The notes: generated by a model not told the origin, from the letters alone. DNA of 58,794 nt from RUG695 sp050943135 (GCA_050943135.1 JBMNOP010000015.1:1-58794), one strand, 5' to 3'. Counted from the first letter of the stretch, positions 34,535 to 43,880 are shown. Program-made: numbers and translations.

Positions 34535-35368
34535 ATGAAAGATTCCAAGCAAGTTGTTTTTCAGCGGTTAGATGCGGGCCGTCTCATAGAATCGGAAAAT
34601 CCGGCAGAAGTTTGGCCCGATTGGCGTGGCGAATCTGAATCGTGGCTCTTTATATCGCCCCACGATGACGATATCGTCTGCGGTTGCGGGCTGACGTTCC
34701 TTTCGGCACTGCGCCTCGGAGTGAAAACCTCGGCGGCCGTGGTTACCAACGGAAAGATGGGCTACTGCCGCCCCGAACAGAAAGAGACGATCGCCTCGAT
34801 TCGGGCCGAAGAGTGCGCGGCGTCCTTCAAAATGCTCGGACTTCCGGAAGGGAATCTCCATTTTCTTTGTTACGACGATGGAGATCTAAACCGCCAGTCG
34901 GGCCGTCGGTTCGATACTTCAGACGCCCCTTATGCGATATGCGGATCTTCCGGTCTGCAAAACTCCTTTGTTTGGCTGTTACGCAAGTTGCGGCCGACCC
35001 GTCTTTTCCTTCCCTCCGTTACCGACCTGCATCCGGACCACAAGTTCACGAATACCGAGATGATGATCAGCATCTTCCATGCACAGGGCGGGATTTGGCC
35101 CGAGTTGGGGGAGCCGATTGCCGAAACCCCGCATCTGTACGAGTATGCGGCTTACAGCAACCTGCTTACCCCGCCGTCGATCCGCGTCTGTGTTCCGGAT
35201 GAGATGCTCGAACTCAAACTTAACGCGATCTATGCCTACAAGAGTCAAGAGCAAATCGAGCTGACGATCGAAATGCAGCGCCGCGGCGGCACGAAAGAGT
35301 ATCTGCACGAGGTCCGTTTTGACCTGTTTGAGCCGGAAAAATATGCACCCCTTTTTGAGGTCCGTTAA
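34535..35368 (+). CDS. PIG-L/LmbE-family deacetylase
   Basis: 277 residues. The zinc site SPHDDDIVCGCG (the family's HPDDD block) lies about 35 residues in, with the third ligand in DLHPDHK later on. These enzymes remove the N-acetyl group from GlcNAc-containing substrates, as in GlcNAc-PI, mycothiol or bacillithiol synthesis. Next to nagB, with no nagA seen, it may deacetylate GlcNAc or its phosphate; that is inference. Start chosen at 34535 because of AAGG six bases upstream; 34523 is equally open. Confidence 0.85.
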   Translation: MKDSKQVVFQRLDAGRLIESENPAEVWPDWRGESESWLFISPHDDDIVCGCGLTFLSALRLGVKTSAAVVTNGKMGYCRPEQKETIASIRAEECAASFKMLGLPEGNLHFLCYDDGDLNRQSGRRFDTSDAPYAICGSSGLQNSFVWLLRKLRPTRLFLPSVTDLHPDHKFTNTEMMISIFHAQGGIWPELGEPIAETPHLYEYAAYSNLLTPPSIRVCVPDEMLELKLNAIYAYKSQEQIELTIEMQRRGGTKEYLHEVRFDLFEPEKYAPLFEVR

Positions 35369-35385
35369 TCCGTAGAAATCAGCTT

Positions 35386-36201
35386 ATGAAAAAAAACGTT
35401 TGCTATTTCGGCGATGACGCGATTGGCGGTGCAGCGAGTTACCTTTCGGGCGTGATGGCGCATTTTGGCATCACGTTCGACCGTGTCGACAGCGGTTTTG
35501 CCCCGAAGCACTCCTTTTTCGAGACGGAGTACGACCTTTATATCCTGAGCGATTATCCTCGCAGTGCGATCGACGGAACCCCGGTTCTCGAGCATATTGT
35601 GAAACGCGTCACCGAAAACGGCAGCGGTCTTTTAATGATCGGTGGGTGGGAAAGTTTCCACGGCCAGCTCGGCGAATACCAAGATACACCGATTGCCTCG
35701 ATCCTTCCCGTTCAGATGGAAAAGAAAGACGACCGCCGCAGTTACCCCATCTCGCTTTTGCTTCGCCCGTGCATGCCGCATCCGGTTACCGACGGTCTTC
35801 CGTGGGAAACCCCTCCGGGCATCGGCGGCTTTAACGCCTTCACGGTCAAGGAGGGTGCGCAGCTTCTTGTTGAGGGGATCCGTTTGAACGTGGCGTTGCG
35901 CGACACCGTCGAGAGGTCTTCTCCTTCTCCACACCTTGCCTTGTTACGCATTCCCGGGCAAACCTCGGCGCTCCTTTCGATTTCGGTTGCCGAGACGGTT
36001 CCCCTGCTGGCGGTTGGTCGAGCGGGAGAAGGACGCTGCGCCGCTTTTGCCTCGGATGTCGCTCCCCATTGGGCCGGCGGATTTGTCGATTGGGGAAAGA
36101 AGCGGATTTATCAAACGATTGGAGACAGCTTCATCGAAATTGGTGAAGATTACGCCTCGTTTTGGAAAAACCTCGTCCGCTGGACGGCCCGCTTGGGTTA
36201 G
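35386..36201 (+). CDS. Glutamine-amidotransferase-like protein (DUF1355-type)
   Basis: 271 residues. The N-terminal half has a class I GATase-like fold pattern (VCYFGDDAIGGAASYLSG, YDLYILSDYP, GLLMIGGWESFHG), but the usual nucleophile Cys of glutaminases is replaced in GGWESF, so it is unlikely to hydrolyse glutamine. It belongs with the putative GATase domain proteins common in Planctomycetes near sugar genes. It follows the deacetylase by 17 bases, so it is probably co-transcribed with nagB. Function unknown. Confidence 0.75.
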   Translation: MKKNVCYFGDDAIGGAASYLSGVMAHFGITFDRVDSGFAPKHSFFETEYDLYILSDYPRSAIDGTPVLEHIVKRVTENGSGLLMIGGWESFHGQLGEYQDTPIASILPVQMEKKDDRRSYPISLLLRPCMPHPVTDGLPWETPPGIGGFNAFTVKEGAQLLVEGIRLNVALRDTVERSSPSPHLALLRIPGQTSALLSISVAETVPLLAVGRAGEGRCAAFASDVAPHWAGGFVDWGKKRIYQTIGDSFIEIGEDYASFWKNLVRWTARLG

Positions 36202-36429
36202 CGGGGGTTGGAAAGGCGCTTTCGTACATTTCCCTCGGGGGGTTCGTTCCTCTCCCTTTCCGGAGGATTCGGGAGGGGGAGAGGGGGTAAACTTTAAGGA
36301 AAACCAATTTTTCCGAGTTTTTCAGGCTTGCCCCCCTTCTTAATCGGGCTTTTCCGATTAAAATAGACCCGGTATCGGTTAGTCCATTTTCGTTTTCATA
36401 TAGCTCAGAAAAGAAAGTCAAAGAACGCT

Positions 36430-36672
36430 ATGAAAAAAGAGATTTACGCTGATGGCATCGGCCAGATTCACTTCGCTGGGAATATGGTTCGTTTCGATTT
36501 CATGACCCTTCAGCCCGGTCCCGACGGCGCTGCGCCGACTCCGGAATTCAATGAACGGATCATCATGCCGCCGATGGGTTTTCTCGCCGCTTTCAACAGC
36601 ATGCAGCAGCTCATCGACAAGCTCGTCGAAGCGAAGGTCCTCACGAAGAACCCGCAGGCTCCGCAGGCCTGA
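36430..36672 (+). CDS. Small conserved-looking protein, DUF3467-like pattern
   Basis: 80 residues: an N-terminal beta-like half (IYADGIGQIHFAGNMVRFDF) and a C-terminal helix (MGFLAAFNSMQQLIDKLVEA). The order of strands, a basic RIIMPP turn and the final helix recalls small DUF3467 proteins, but I cannot confirm this by eye. It has its own terminator, third-position GC like its neighbours, and starts 228 bases after the GATase-like gene, so it is probably a separate, real gene. Function unknown. Confidence 0.7.
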   Translation: MKKEIYADGIGQIHFAGNMVRFDFMTLQPGPDGAAPTPEFNERIIMPPMGFLAAFNSMQQLIDKLVEAKVLTKNPQAPQA

Positions 36673-36706
36673 ACCTGAGCTGAATCCTACGCGGATCATA
36701 GGCGGA

Positions 36707-36731
36707 AGGGCCGCTTTTTGGCGGCTCTTTC
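36707..36731 (+). terminator. Terminator after the 80-residue gene
   Basis: AGGGCCGC at 36707-36714 pairs with GCGGCTCT at 36721-36728 (one G-T pair), followed by TTC. Confidence 0.6.
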
Positions 36732-37333
36732 TCCGCGTTAGGGGAGCGGTTTTCGTTTTTAGCGGGAAAATACTCAGGGTGTCTCGAATACCTGCAGCAT
36801 TTGCCGGGTGGCTTTTCCGGTTAGCGGCTGTTTGAGCGCCGCCCACCCGTTGCGGGCATTCCGGTGGCGTTGAGATCCGAAACTAAGACGGTTTCGGGGA
36901 GATGGATATACGCCGAAATCGTTTGGGGGAACCGGTTATCGGTTCCCTCTTTTCATGACGCCGCTTTTTATCTTACCGCCTCTTTGTCTATCTTCTTTCT
37001 TTTGTTTCTTTTGCGCAGGCTCTCTTGATTTTCTTTTCGAACTGTACGGGGCAAGTCCGAAAGGAAATATTTTTCCGGAAGCCGAAAAGGTTCGTTCAGC
37101 CTGTGTGTGAGAAAATGGTCCTTACATATTTCCGTTGTGTATCATCAACGAAAAACGATTGCGGTCTCGGTTTGTGGAAAAATCGCGGCCGTATGTATGA
37201 CACGCGGAAAAGCCATAAAATTTTTTCCGAAAGTGAACGGGGATCAAGCATCACCCCGTTGCATTCGTTGAGCCGGTCTGATAGAATCCGGTATCCGTAA
37301 GGGCGGGGTCCTCTTTTTAAGAGGAGGAGAACG
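36732..37333. other. Gene-free stretch with a second terminator-like hairpin
   Basis: No convincing gene on either strand. GGGAACCG/CGGTTCCC at 36927-36947 followed by TCTTTT looks like a plus-strand terminator although no gene precedes it, so an unannotated short transcript could end there. The remainder shows nothing. Confidence 0.4.
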
Positions 37334-37740
37334 ATGCAGACCGATGTTCGGTTCGGCGGTGCGGTGTTCCCCTTGTTCGTGTCGGCACGTTGCTTGCGTG
37401 CCGATGCGTTTCGGAGAGTTGTCAGCGGCGCCGAGGCCCGCAATGCTTTGTTGAATATCGCGCACGGGCGACACGTCGTTTGTCGGTTACAAAGAAACCA
37501 CAAAACCGACGCCTACGGGCGAATCGTAGGCTGTGTCTATACCGAAGACGGGCGCGAACCGGGGTTCACGATGACCAATTCGGACCACGCCTGGCACGAT
37601 GACATCTTTTGCAACGATTCCCGCTTATGTGCAGGTACAGGTCGCGGCTCGTGCCGCAAAGTTTGGGCTCTGACCGACTCTCGATCCGGTGGTCTCCTGA
37701 GAGTACCGGGCGTTTCGTCCCGGTCTGCTTGATCTTCGCG
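37334..37740 (+). pseudogene. Thermonuclease (SNase-like) remnant
   Basis: The frame from 37334 gives EARNALLNIAHGRHVVC and KTDAYGRIVGCVYTEDG followed by HAWHDD, the middle of a staphylococcal-nuclease fold (KDRYGR and GLAWHY in intact members). After a frameshift near 37610 the sequence continues as AYVQVQVAARAAKFGL, then TGA, PTLDPVVS, TGA, EYRAFR; intact SNases have Trp at both stop positions (GLW and PWEYR). The N-terminal DGDT segment cannot be found. One frameshift and two stops make it a pseudogene. Confidence 0.65.
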
Positions 37741-37955
37741 TACCCTCGCACCGTCGTCGGAATATCGGCCTGAACCTCGCCGTTTCGGCTCACGTCTGAC
37801 CGGCACAGGCGGCCGTAGTTTCCTTTCCGTGTAAATTCACGGAGGAAATCCCCTGCGGAAACCAAACAAGTTACTGCTCGTTGTGGGGGAGAAGAATCTC
37901 CCCCACCGAAAAATTGTTTTATATTTTGCCTTTTTCTCAACTGTAAGGAGTTACA

Positions 37956-39650
37956 ATGGCTGACCTTAACGTAACGGCGCCCGCCGCGGACAATCGTCCC
38001 TGGTATCGCCAGTTAAACGGGAAACACTGGTTCATTCTGATTGTCTGTACTTTGGGCTGGGCGTTCGATACGCTGAATCAACAGCTTTTTGCGCTGGCCA
38101 AAAGTCCGGCGATCGCCGCGCTGACCGGTATGGGCGAGTGGACGGGCACTGTTTCGACCTACGCCGCCTGGGCCACCGCGCTGATGCTGGTTGGCTGGGC
38201 GACCGGCGGAATCATCTTCGGTATCTGTGGCGATAAATACGGACGTGTTCGAACGATGTTTTGGATGGTTCTCCTCTATTCCGTCGCGTCGGGGGTTACC
38301 TGTTTTGTGAAGGATGTCAATCAGTTCCTCGCGTTGCGCTTCATTGCGGGGCTCGGGTTCGGTGGTGCCTTTGCCGTCTGTGCGACCGTGGTGGCCGAAA
38401 GCATGCCCGCCACCGCACGTCCCTACGCGTTGGCGTTTCTACAGGCGATGAGTTCCCTGGGAAATATCACCGCCGCGGCCATCGCGTTTGTTCTCGGTCA
38501 GGTCGTTCATCAACAGAGTGGATGGAGCGCCTGGAACTGGACCTTCTTCGTCGGGTTCTTTCCGATCTTCCTCCTTTTCTTCATCCGTTTTATGGATGAG
38601 CCCGAGGTTTGGAAGAAAGCCCACGAAGAGGAGAAAAAAGGCGGGCGAAAAGTCGGCTCGCTCAAAGAGCTCTTCGGTAACCCACTTACCCGTAAGCACG
38701 TTATCCTTGGGATGATTTTCGCCTCAATCGGGATCATCGGTTTCTGGGGGATCATGCTTTTCGCGATCGACCTGAACCGTTCGGTTTTCCGAAAAAGCTG
38801 CGAAACGGAGCATTGTGATACATTTGCTGCCAACGAACAGGTCTTCTTTGCCAAGCTCGTCTCCGACCAAGAGTTTGTCACGGCGGTCAAGGAACAGGAG
38901 ATCAAAGAAGGGTTCTTTATGAACCGTGTGAACGAGCCCGGCCTGAGCCTCAGCGGCGGGAAGATCTTCGGTGCCCTTAAAGACATTACCGACGGCAGCG
39001 CCGTGCCCACGCGCGAGCGTGTCGAAGAGGCGCTTGCCACGGTCGCCGGTCAAGAGGAAGGCAGAAAGATTGCCGACTGGATCCATTCCGCAGTTGAAAA
39101 AAGTGCCAAAGTCGACACCGACACGGTAATCGGAATTATCAAAGAGAATAAAAAGATTATCGACAAAACGGTCAGTAACTGGGGGGCGATCACCTCGGCG
39201 CTGATCAATCTCGGTGCGTTTTTCGGAATGTACACCTTTGCGTTGGTTACCCGTCATCTCGGGCGCCGCCCGACTTTCGTCCTCTTCCTGCTGGCAGCGA
39301 TGTTTGCCTCGTTGGCTGTCTTTGTTTTTGCCCGCACGTCGACTTCGGTTTTGATCCTGAACCCGTTGATGGGCTTCTCGGTCGCCTCCCTCCTGAGCGG
39401 ATATACCATCTACTTCCCGGAATTGTTCCCGACCCGTGTGCGGAGCACGTCGGTTTCGCTCTGCTACAATGCCGGACGCTATATTTCGGCGATCGGACCG
39501 TTCTTTATCGGGTTCCTGACCTCGTCGGTCTATGCTCATAAGTCGGAACCGATGGCTTGGGCGGGTGCGACCCTCTGTCCGATCTTCCTGCTCGGGATCA
39601 TTTTGATTTTCTTCCTTCCCGAAACGAAGGATCAACCGCTTCCCGAATGA
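37956..39650 (+). CDS. MFS transporter, sugar-porter-like, with a 130-residue loop insertion
   Basis: 564 residues with twelve predicted helices. The MFS signature GDKYGRVRTMFW lies between helices 2 and 3, LRFIAGLGFGGAFA in helix 4, and RHLGRRPTFVL between helices 8 and 9; FPTRVRST follows helix 10. This matches symporters of the sugar/organic acid branch. Between helix 7 (about 248-273) and helix 8 (about 408 on) is a charged soluble stretch of about 130 residues with a CETEHC pair, expected on the outer face; normal MFS loops here are short. AAGGAG eight bases upstream fixes the start. It is followed closely by a secreted phosphoesterase, so the substrate may be a hydrolysis product of that enzyme. 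Confidence 0.85.
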   Translation: MADLNVTAPAADNRPWYRQLNGKHWFILIVCTLGWAFDTLNQQLFALAKSPAIAALTGMGEWTGTVSTYAAWATALMLVGWATGGIIFGICGDKYGRVRTMFWMVLLYSVASGVTCFVKDVNQFLALRFIAGLGFGGAFAVCATVVAESMPATARPYALAFLQAMSSLGNITAAAIAFVLGQVVHQQSGWSAWNWTFFVGFFPIFLLFFIRFMDEPEVWKKAHEEEKKGGRKVGSLKELFGNPLTRKHVILGMIFASIGIIGFWGIMLFAIDLNRSVFRKSCETEHCDTFAANEQVFFAKLVSDQEFVTAVKEQEIKEGFFMNRVNEPGLSLSGGKIFGALKDITDGSAVPTRERVEEALATVAGQEEGRKIADWIHSAVEKSAKVDTDTVIGIIKENKKIIDKTVSNWGAITSALINLGAFFGMYTFALVTRHLGRRPTFVLFLLAAMFASLAVFVFARTSTSVLILNPLMGFSVASLLSGYTIYFPELFPTRVRSTSVSLCYNAGRYISAIGPFFIGFLTSSVYAHKSEPMAWAGATLCPIFLLGIILIFFLPETKDQPLPE

Positions 39651-39666
39651 TTGAAAGGTATGCATA

Positions 39667-40800
39667 ATGAAACGTGTTTTTCTTTCGGTTTTTGTCCTGC
39701 TTTCCTGCTTCGTTTTGGGGCAGACGCCGTTGCTTCGGGGCGAAAAACAGGCCAACCCCGATCCTGCGTTGATCGATGCCGACAACTGGATGATGGTCAT
39801 CATTCCCGATCCGCAGGCCTATGCACGCTACACGCGCAACCAGGGGATCTTCGAGCTGATGACCGCTTGGATTGCCGAGAATCGTGACACGCTGAACATT
39901 CAGCAGGTGGTCTGCGTCGGTGACCTGGTCGAGTCGAACGGTTTGCAAGAGCCGGACGGTGTTTACGCCAACCAGACCGGACTTCAGATGTGGGCCTCGA
40001 CCTCGCGCGCCTTTGAACGGCTCGACGGACTGTTCCCCTACATCCTCTGCACCGGAAACCATGATTACGGCCCCGATATCTTCCCGGAAGGGACCCATTA
40101 TGGCGTCAGATCGGCCGAGACGCGCGACTCACACTTCAACGAGTTCTTCCCAATCGACCGGAACCCGGCGCTCCAGGGTGTGTTGGTCGAGACGGCTCCG
40201 AATGCGTTCGGCGTTCATACGCTCGAAAATGCCGCCTATGAATGGACTGTCCCCGGCGGGAAGAAGATGCTGGCCGTTGCGCTCGAGTTTGCCCCGCGCG
40301 ACGAGGTCGTCGAGTGGGCCAAAGAGCTGTTTGCCCGGCCGGAGTACCGCGACCACTTCGGAATTGTCGCGACACACTCTTATATCCTCGACTATCACAG
40401 AGGGGTTGCCCATATCGACAGCAAGAGTTACAGCGTCTGCGAGTCGGGTAATTCCGGTAAGCAGATTTGGGAAAAACTGGTCAAGCCTGCCGAGAACATC
40501 CGGATGGTTCTCTGCGGACACATCTCGAAGGCCGACGATATTTACGGGTGTACCGGATTCCGCGTCGACCCAAACGATTCCGGTAAACCTGTCTATCAGA
40601 TCCTTTTCGATACCCAGGCGATCGGCGGAGGCTGGGATGGGAACGGCGGCGACGGTTGGCTTCAGCTCCTCGAATTCAACCGAGATCTGACCCACGTTCA
40701 TGTCCGCACGTTTTCGCCGCTTCTTTCGATCTCTCCCGTATCGCGCAGCGAGCGCTGGCTTCGCAACGAGAAGTGCGAGTTTGAATTTAATATCGAATAG
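39667..40800 (+). CDS. Secreted metallophosphoesterase (calcineurin-like)
   Basis: 377 residues with a signal peptide (MKRVFLSVFVLLSCFVLG). Metal-binding motifs are in order: PDPQAY (for the usual DxH), VCVGDLVE (GD), LCTGNHDY (GNHD), THSY and CGHIS. The first motif's His is replaced by Gln, as in some subfamilies. It should hydrolyse a phosphomonoester or diester outside the cytoplasm. The start follows the transporter stop by 16 bases with AAAGG upstream, so the two are co-transcribed, consistent with cleave-and-import. A terminator follows. Confidence 0.85.
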   Translation: MKRVFLSVFVLLSCFVLGQTPLLRGEKQANPDPALIDADNWMMVIIPDPQAYARYTRNQGIFELMTAWIAENRDTLNIQQVVCVGDLVESNGLQEPDGVYANQTGLQMWASTSRAFERLDGLFPYILCTGNHDYGPDIFPEGTHYGVRSAETRDSHFNEFFPIDRNPALQGVLVETAPNAFGVHTLENAAYEWTVPGGKKMLAVALEFAPRDEVVEWAKELFARPEYRDHFGIVATHSYILDYHRGVAHIDSKSYSVCESGNSGKQIWEKLVKPAENIRMVLCGHISKADDIYGCTGFRVDPNDSGKPVYQILFDTQAIGGGWDGNGGDGWLQLLEFNRDLTHVHVRTFSPLLSISPVSRSERWLRNEKCEFEFNIE

Positions 40801-40827
40801 ACTCCGGTAAGTATCCCCTCTTACATG

Positions 40828-40859
40828 CCCGGCCGAGAGTCCCACCGGCCGGGTTTTCT
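40828..40859 (+). terminator. Terminator after the phosphoesterase gene
   Basis: CCCGGCCG at 40828-40835 pairs with CGGCCGGG at 40846-40853 and is followed by TTTTCTTTT. Confidence 0.85.
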
Positions 40860-41009
40860 TTTGGTTTTCCTTTTCGGTTTTGTGAAATTCGGAGGGATCC
40901 GATAACTTTTCATCTTGATACGACCGGAAAAAAAGATTAACTTCCCGTCGCACGTCGAATACTTCGGCGAATGGTCATGCGCCACGGTCATTAAGGAAAA
41001 GGTTTATTT

Positions 41010-41453
41010 ATGGGTGATAAGAGCGTAGCTTGTGCGGCGCTGTTTGCGGCGGCTGTTGGTTTGGGGCTGACGGGATGTCAGTCTTCCCCATTGAGATTTC
41101 ATAATCCGTTTGAACGGACACCGAGACCGGAAGTCAAATCACCGGCCGAAATGGACGACATTCATCTCAAGGCCCCGCCAGAGCGCTATACAAAAGACGA
41201 TTACCTCCGTCGTAGCGAAAAGGACGCCGACCTCGAGAACTCGTTCGCCCAACGGGGAGAGTACGGTAGCCGGGAAAAGGCCTCCTCTTCCGACTCGGAA
41301 AAGAGTCGCGATGTTGAAAAAACCGCTATGCGCGAGGACGTAACCGAGGTGCATTCCGAAACCTACGGCGATGCGGCTCCCGGTTTCGACGATTACCCGT
41401 CCGATTCGGTTCCTTTCGCTCCGGGGAGTATCGGCGAAGTCGATACGTATTAA
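41010..41453 (+). CDS. Small acidic lipoprotein
   Basis: 147 residues. A signal sequence ends in the lipobox LTGC at about residue 20-23. The mature part is hydrophilic and low-complexity, rich in Asp, Glu, Ser and Pro (SSSDSEKSRDVEKT), with no domain I recognise. It is probably anchored to a membrane leaflet facing the periplasm. It stands alone between a terminator and a convergent hairpin. Confidence 0.75.
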   Translation: MGDKSVACAALFAAAVGLGLTGCQSSPLRFHNPFERTPRPEVKSPAEMDDIHLKAPPERYTKDDYLRRSEKDADLENSFAQRGEYGSREKASSSDSEKSRDVEKTAMREDVTEVHSETYGDAAPGFDDYPSDSVPFAPGSIGEVDTY

Positions 41454-41540
41454 GTTCTCGGCACGGTTTTCAGAGGGTGTGGCCCTTCTTTTGCTCCCCC
41501 CGGCCGTAGACGGGATTTCCCTGCGCAAAATGTTTCAAGC

Positions 41541-41576
41541 GATACGCGCGCTCCTCTCGTGGGGAGCGCGCGTATC
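41541..41576. terminator. Perfect 14-bp hairpin between convergent genes
   Basis: GATACGCGCGCTCC (41541-41554) pairs with GGAGCGCGCGTATC (41563-41576), in the gap between the lipoprotein gene and the minus-strand DUF1570 gene. There is no strong T-tract; it could stop transcripts from both sides. Confidence 0.65.
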
Positions 41577-41651
41577 GCGTTTCCGGATTTTCTTTCCGAA
41601 CTCTTCGGTCGGAATTTCTTTCGCCAACGGGAGAATCCTTTCCCAATATCG

Positions 41652-42827
41652 TTATTCGAGGGAGAGGATAAACTTATAGAATTTCTTGTGGAATCTGTTC
41701 CAGTCGTTTCCGAAGACGGCTTCGAAGTCGGCTACCCGATCTTCCGGCGACCAGACGGCGTACGGAGGCTTCGAAACAGCGACTTTCAGGTACCGGGCGA
41801 GTTTTTCCGGTTCTTTGGTCTGCAAGTAGTAATAGAGCCCCCAAGAAAGGGCGTAGGAGCGGAGCGGGTTTTGATGAAAGTTTTCTTCCCGTAGAATTTC
41901 ACGGACCGGATCGGCCGAATCGGCTTCGAGGGTGCGGCGCAGATCGGCCAGACGCGGGGTGTTGACTTTCCCCCTTGCCCCCCGGAATCGCCATCCCTGC
42001 GTGGAACGCGAGTCGGGCACTTCGAAGAACATCGAAAGCCCTTCAACAGCCCAGAGCGGGTAAGGCCCGGTTCTGAGGAAGAGTCCGCGGTTAAAGGCGA
42101 TCTGGTGAGTTGCCTCGTGAATGACGGTCGTAACACTTGCCGCTGCACCGGGGCGGGCTAAGAACGCCTCGATATCGGCGGCGGTACGCCTTTTACCCCG
42201 AAGGTCGCCCCGGAGCGTTTCTTCTTCGGAAAAGTCGTAGAGGATGATTCGATTGGTATTTCGATTGAAATAGGCGGCGATTCCCTCGGCACTCGGCATA
42301 TCGCGCCGGGCATAGTCGAGGAACGCCTGACGGTTCGGCAGAAGGATGGCGATTAAAGGAAATTCCGGTTCCCGCAGATCGAATCCGCGCTGATTCTGGT
42401 AAAAGGCGAACGCGGTATAGAGCGACTCGAAGAGTTTCCCACACCAGACAGCGTAGGTGGCCGATGTGCGGTGGACGATCACAAAGTGCTTGGTCAGATG
42501 GAGGTTATAGCTCGAACCCAGGTCGTCGAGAAGTTCCCGGCCGACTTCGTCTTGGGTCATCGGAACAAACGGAGCCCCTGCCTCGGTGATTTCCGTTATA
42601 TGCTCGGAATGGATCACCTCGATCGCGCCGTCCCGTTTCTGAATCGCGGTGAGTCCTTTTCCGTCTTCCTGTCGGTAATCGGCCAGAAGACGCCCGGTAA
42701 AGACGGCACCGTCGTTAGTATGAACCGTTACCGCAGGTTCCTCTGTCCTCGTCGTCGGGGCGAGATCTTCCCCGATTGCCGAACAGGCGATAAAGCAGAG
42801 GAACGTTAGGACAAGGGAGATGAACAT
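41652..42827 (-). CDS. DUF1570-type secreted zinc-peptidase-like protein
   Basis: 391 residues with a signal peptide (MFISLVLTFLCFIACSAIG). An N-terminal segment (about 30-95, VTVHTNDGAVFTGRLLADY) looks like the small beta-domain common in planctomycete exported proteins. The DUF1570 domain follows, with the zinc-binding HEATH at 237-241 and a downstream WAVEGLSMFFE helix that supplies the third ligand in gluzincins. DUF1570 proteins are almost confined to Planctomycetes; peptidase activity is inferred from the motif, not shown. Confidence 0.85.
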   Translation of the reverse strand: MFISLVLTFLCFIACSAIGEDLAPTTRTEEPAVTVHTNDGAVFTGRLLADYRQEDGKGLTAIQKRDGAIEVIHSEHITEITEAGAPFVPMTQDEVGRELLDDLGSSYNLHLTKHFVIVHRTSATYAVWCGKLFESLYTAFAFYQNQRGFDLREPEFPLIAILLPNRQAFLDYARRDMPSAEGIAAYFNRNTNRIILYDFSEEETLRGDLRGKRRTAADIEAFLARPGAAASVTTVIHEATHQIAFNRGLFLRTGPYPLWAVEGLSMFFEVPDSRSTQGWRFRGARGKVNTPRLADLRRTLEADSADPVREILREENFHQNPLRSYALSWGLYYYLQTKEPEKLARYLKVAVSKPPYAVWSPEDRVADFEAVFGNDWNRFHKKFYKFILSLE

Positions 42828-43049
42828 TACGGGCTTTCTTCATAACCGGGAAGGAGGGAACTCATTTTTGTTTTATCATAACCTTTTTCGTCGGGGCCGA
42901 CAAGGAGATTTTTGCTAATTGCGACCGGCAAGCGGTTTTGCTCCGGAAGATTTCAGGGAATTGATCTTGCGCCGGGGCGGGGCGATTTGTTATAGTTCCC
43001 CGCCAAAGGGATTTTGGGGAACGAATGTTCGTGTATCACGAGAACCATT

Positions 43050-43880
43050 ATGTTTTATTCCTACCGCATACCGGTGCTGATTTCGGCGCTCATCCTGATC
43101 ACGACGGGATGTAGCACGCCCTTCTGGGCGACCGATAACGAGCTTTTTTTGCGCCTACCCGGTACAGAGCGCCGGAGCGATCAGGTCGAGGGGGTTCTTC
43201 GCCCCTGGGAAAGGATCGAGCGAATTGCCGAAAAGGGGGAAAAGGGCGCAAAAGCCAGACCGGAAGAAAAAAAAGTTCTTGTCTATCAGTTGATCGAAGA
43301 GTATAACCGGTCGCGTGACCCGCTCGTACGCCGTGCGGCGATCCGCTCGCTCGGCCAAATTACGGTCAATGCTCCCATCGAACCGGCTCTTGAAACACTC
43401 CTTTCGGCATTGCACGAAGAGTCTCTCGGAAACCGGATTGCCGCGGTCGAGGCACTCAGCACCTACGGAACGGAAGTCAAGTCAGAAAATGTTTCCAAGG
43501 CACGGCTCGAAATCCTTTCGGCCTTTGTCGAATGTTACCATTCTCAGAGCTATTCTTCCGATGCCGGGAGCGAAAAGGAGAACAACGAGAGGAAGGACTT
43601 TCGCCTGGCCCTGTTACGCGGTGCCTCTCGCCTGAACGACTCGCCGCAACTGATCGAGTTCCTGGCCGAGGCGATGCGGGACGAACCGCTCGATGACGGC
43701 GCGCTGCGCCTTGCCTCGATGAACGCCCTGTCGAAAGTTACCGGGAAGAATTACGGGATCGACTACTCCCTCTGGAGCGAATACGTCGATTACCGTCTGG
43801 GGAAGAAGGGGACCCCTCCGAAAGAGCTTTCAGGGCTTCGTGCGGCACTGAACCTGAACGATTCCGCGATACTCAAATAG
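43050..43880 (+). CDS. HEAT-repeat lipoprotein
   Basis: 276 residues from the ATG at 43050 (open frame back to 43014). A signal peptide ends in the lipobox TTGC at about residue 20-21. The region about 80-240 has alpha-helical repeats (DPLVRRAAIRSLGQI; ESLGNRIAAVEALSTYG; DGALRLASMNALSKVTG) of HEAT type. Such proteins usually scaffold protein contacts; here it would face the periplasm. It converges with the Cys/Gly-rich gene, with a shared hairpin between. Confidence 0.8.
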   Translation: MFYSYRIPVLISALILITTGCSTPFWATDNELFLRLPGTERRSDQVEGVLRPWERIERIAEKGEKGAKARPEEKKVLVYQLIEEYNRSRDPLVRRAAIRSLGQITVNAPIEPALETLLSALHEESLGNRIAAVEALSTYGTEVKSENVSKARLEILSAFVECYHSQSYSSDAGSEKENNERKDFRLALLRGASRLNDSPQLIEFLAEAMRDEPLDDGALRLASMNALSKVTGKNYGIDYSLWSEYVDYRLGKKGTPPKELSGLRAALNLNDSAILK

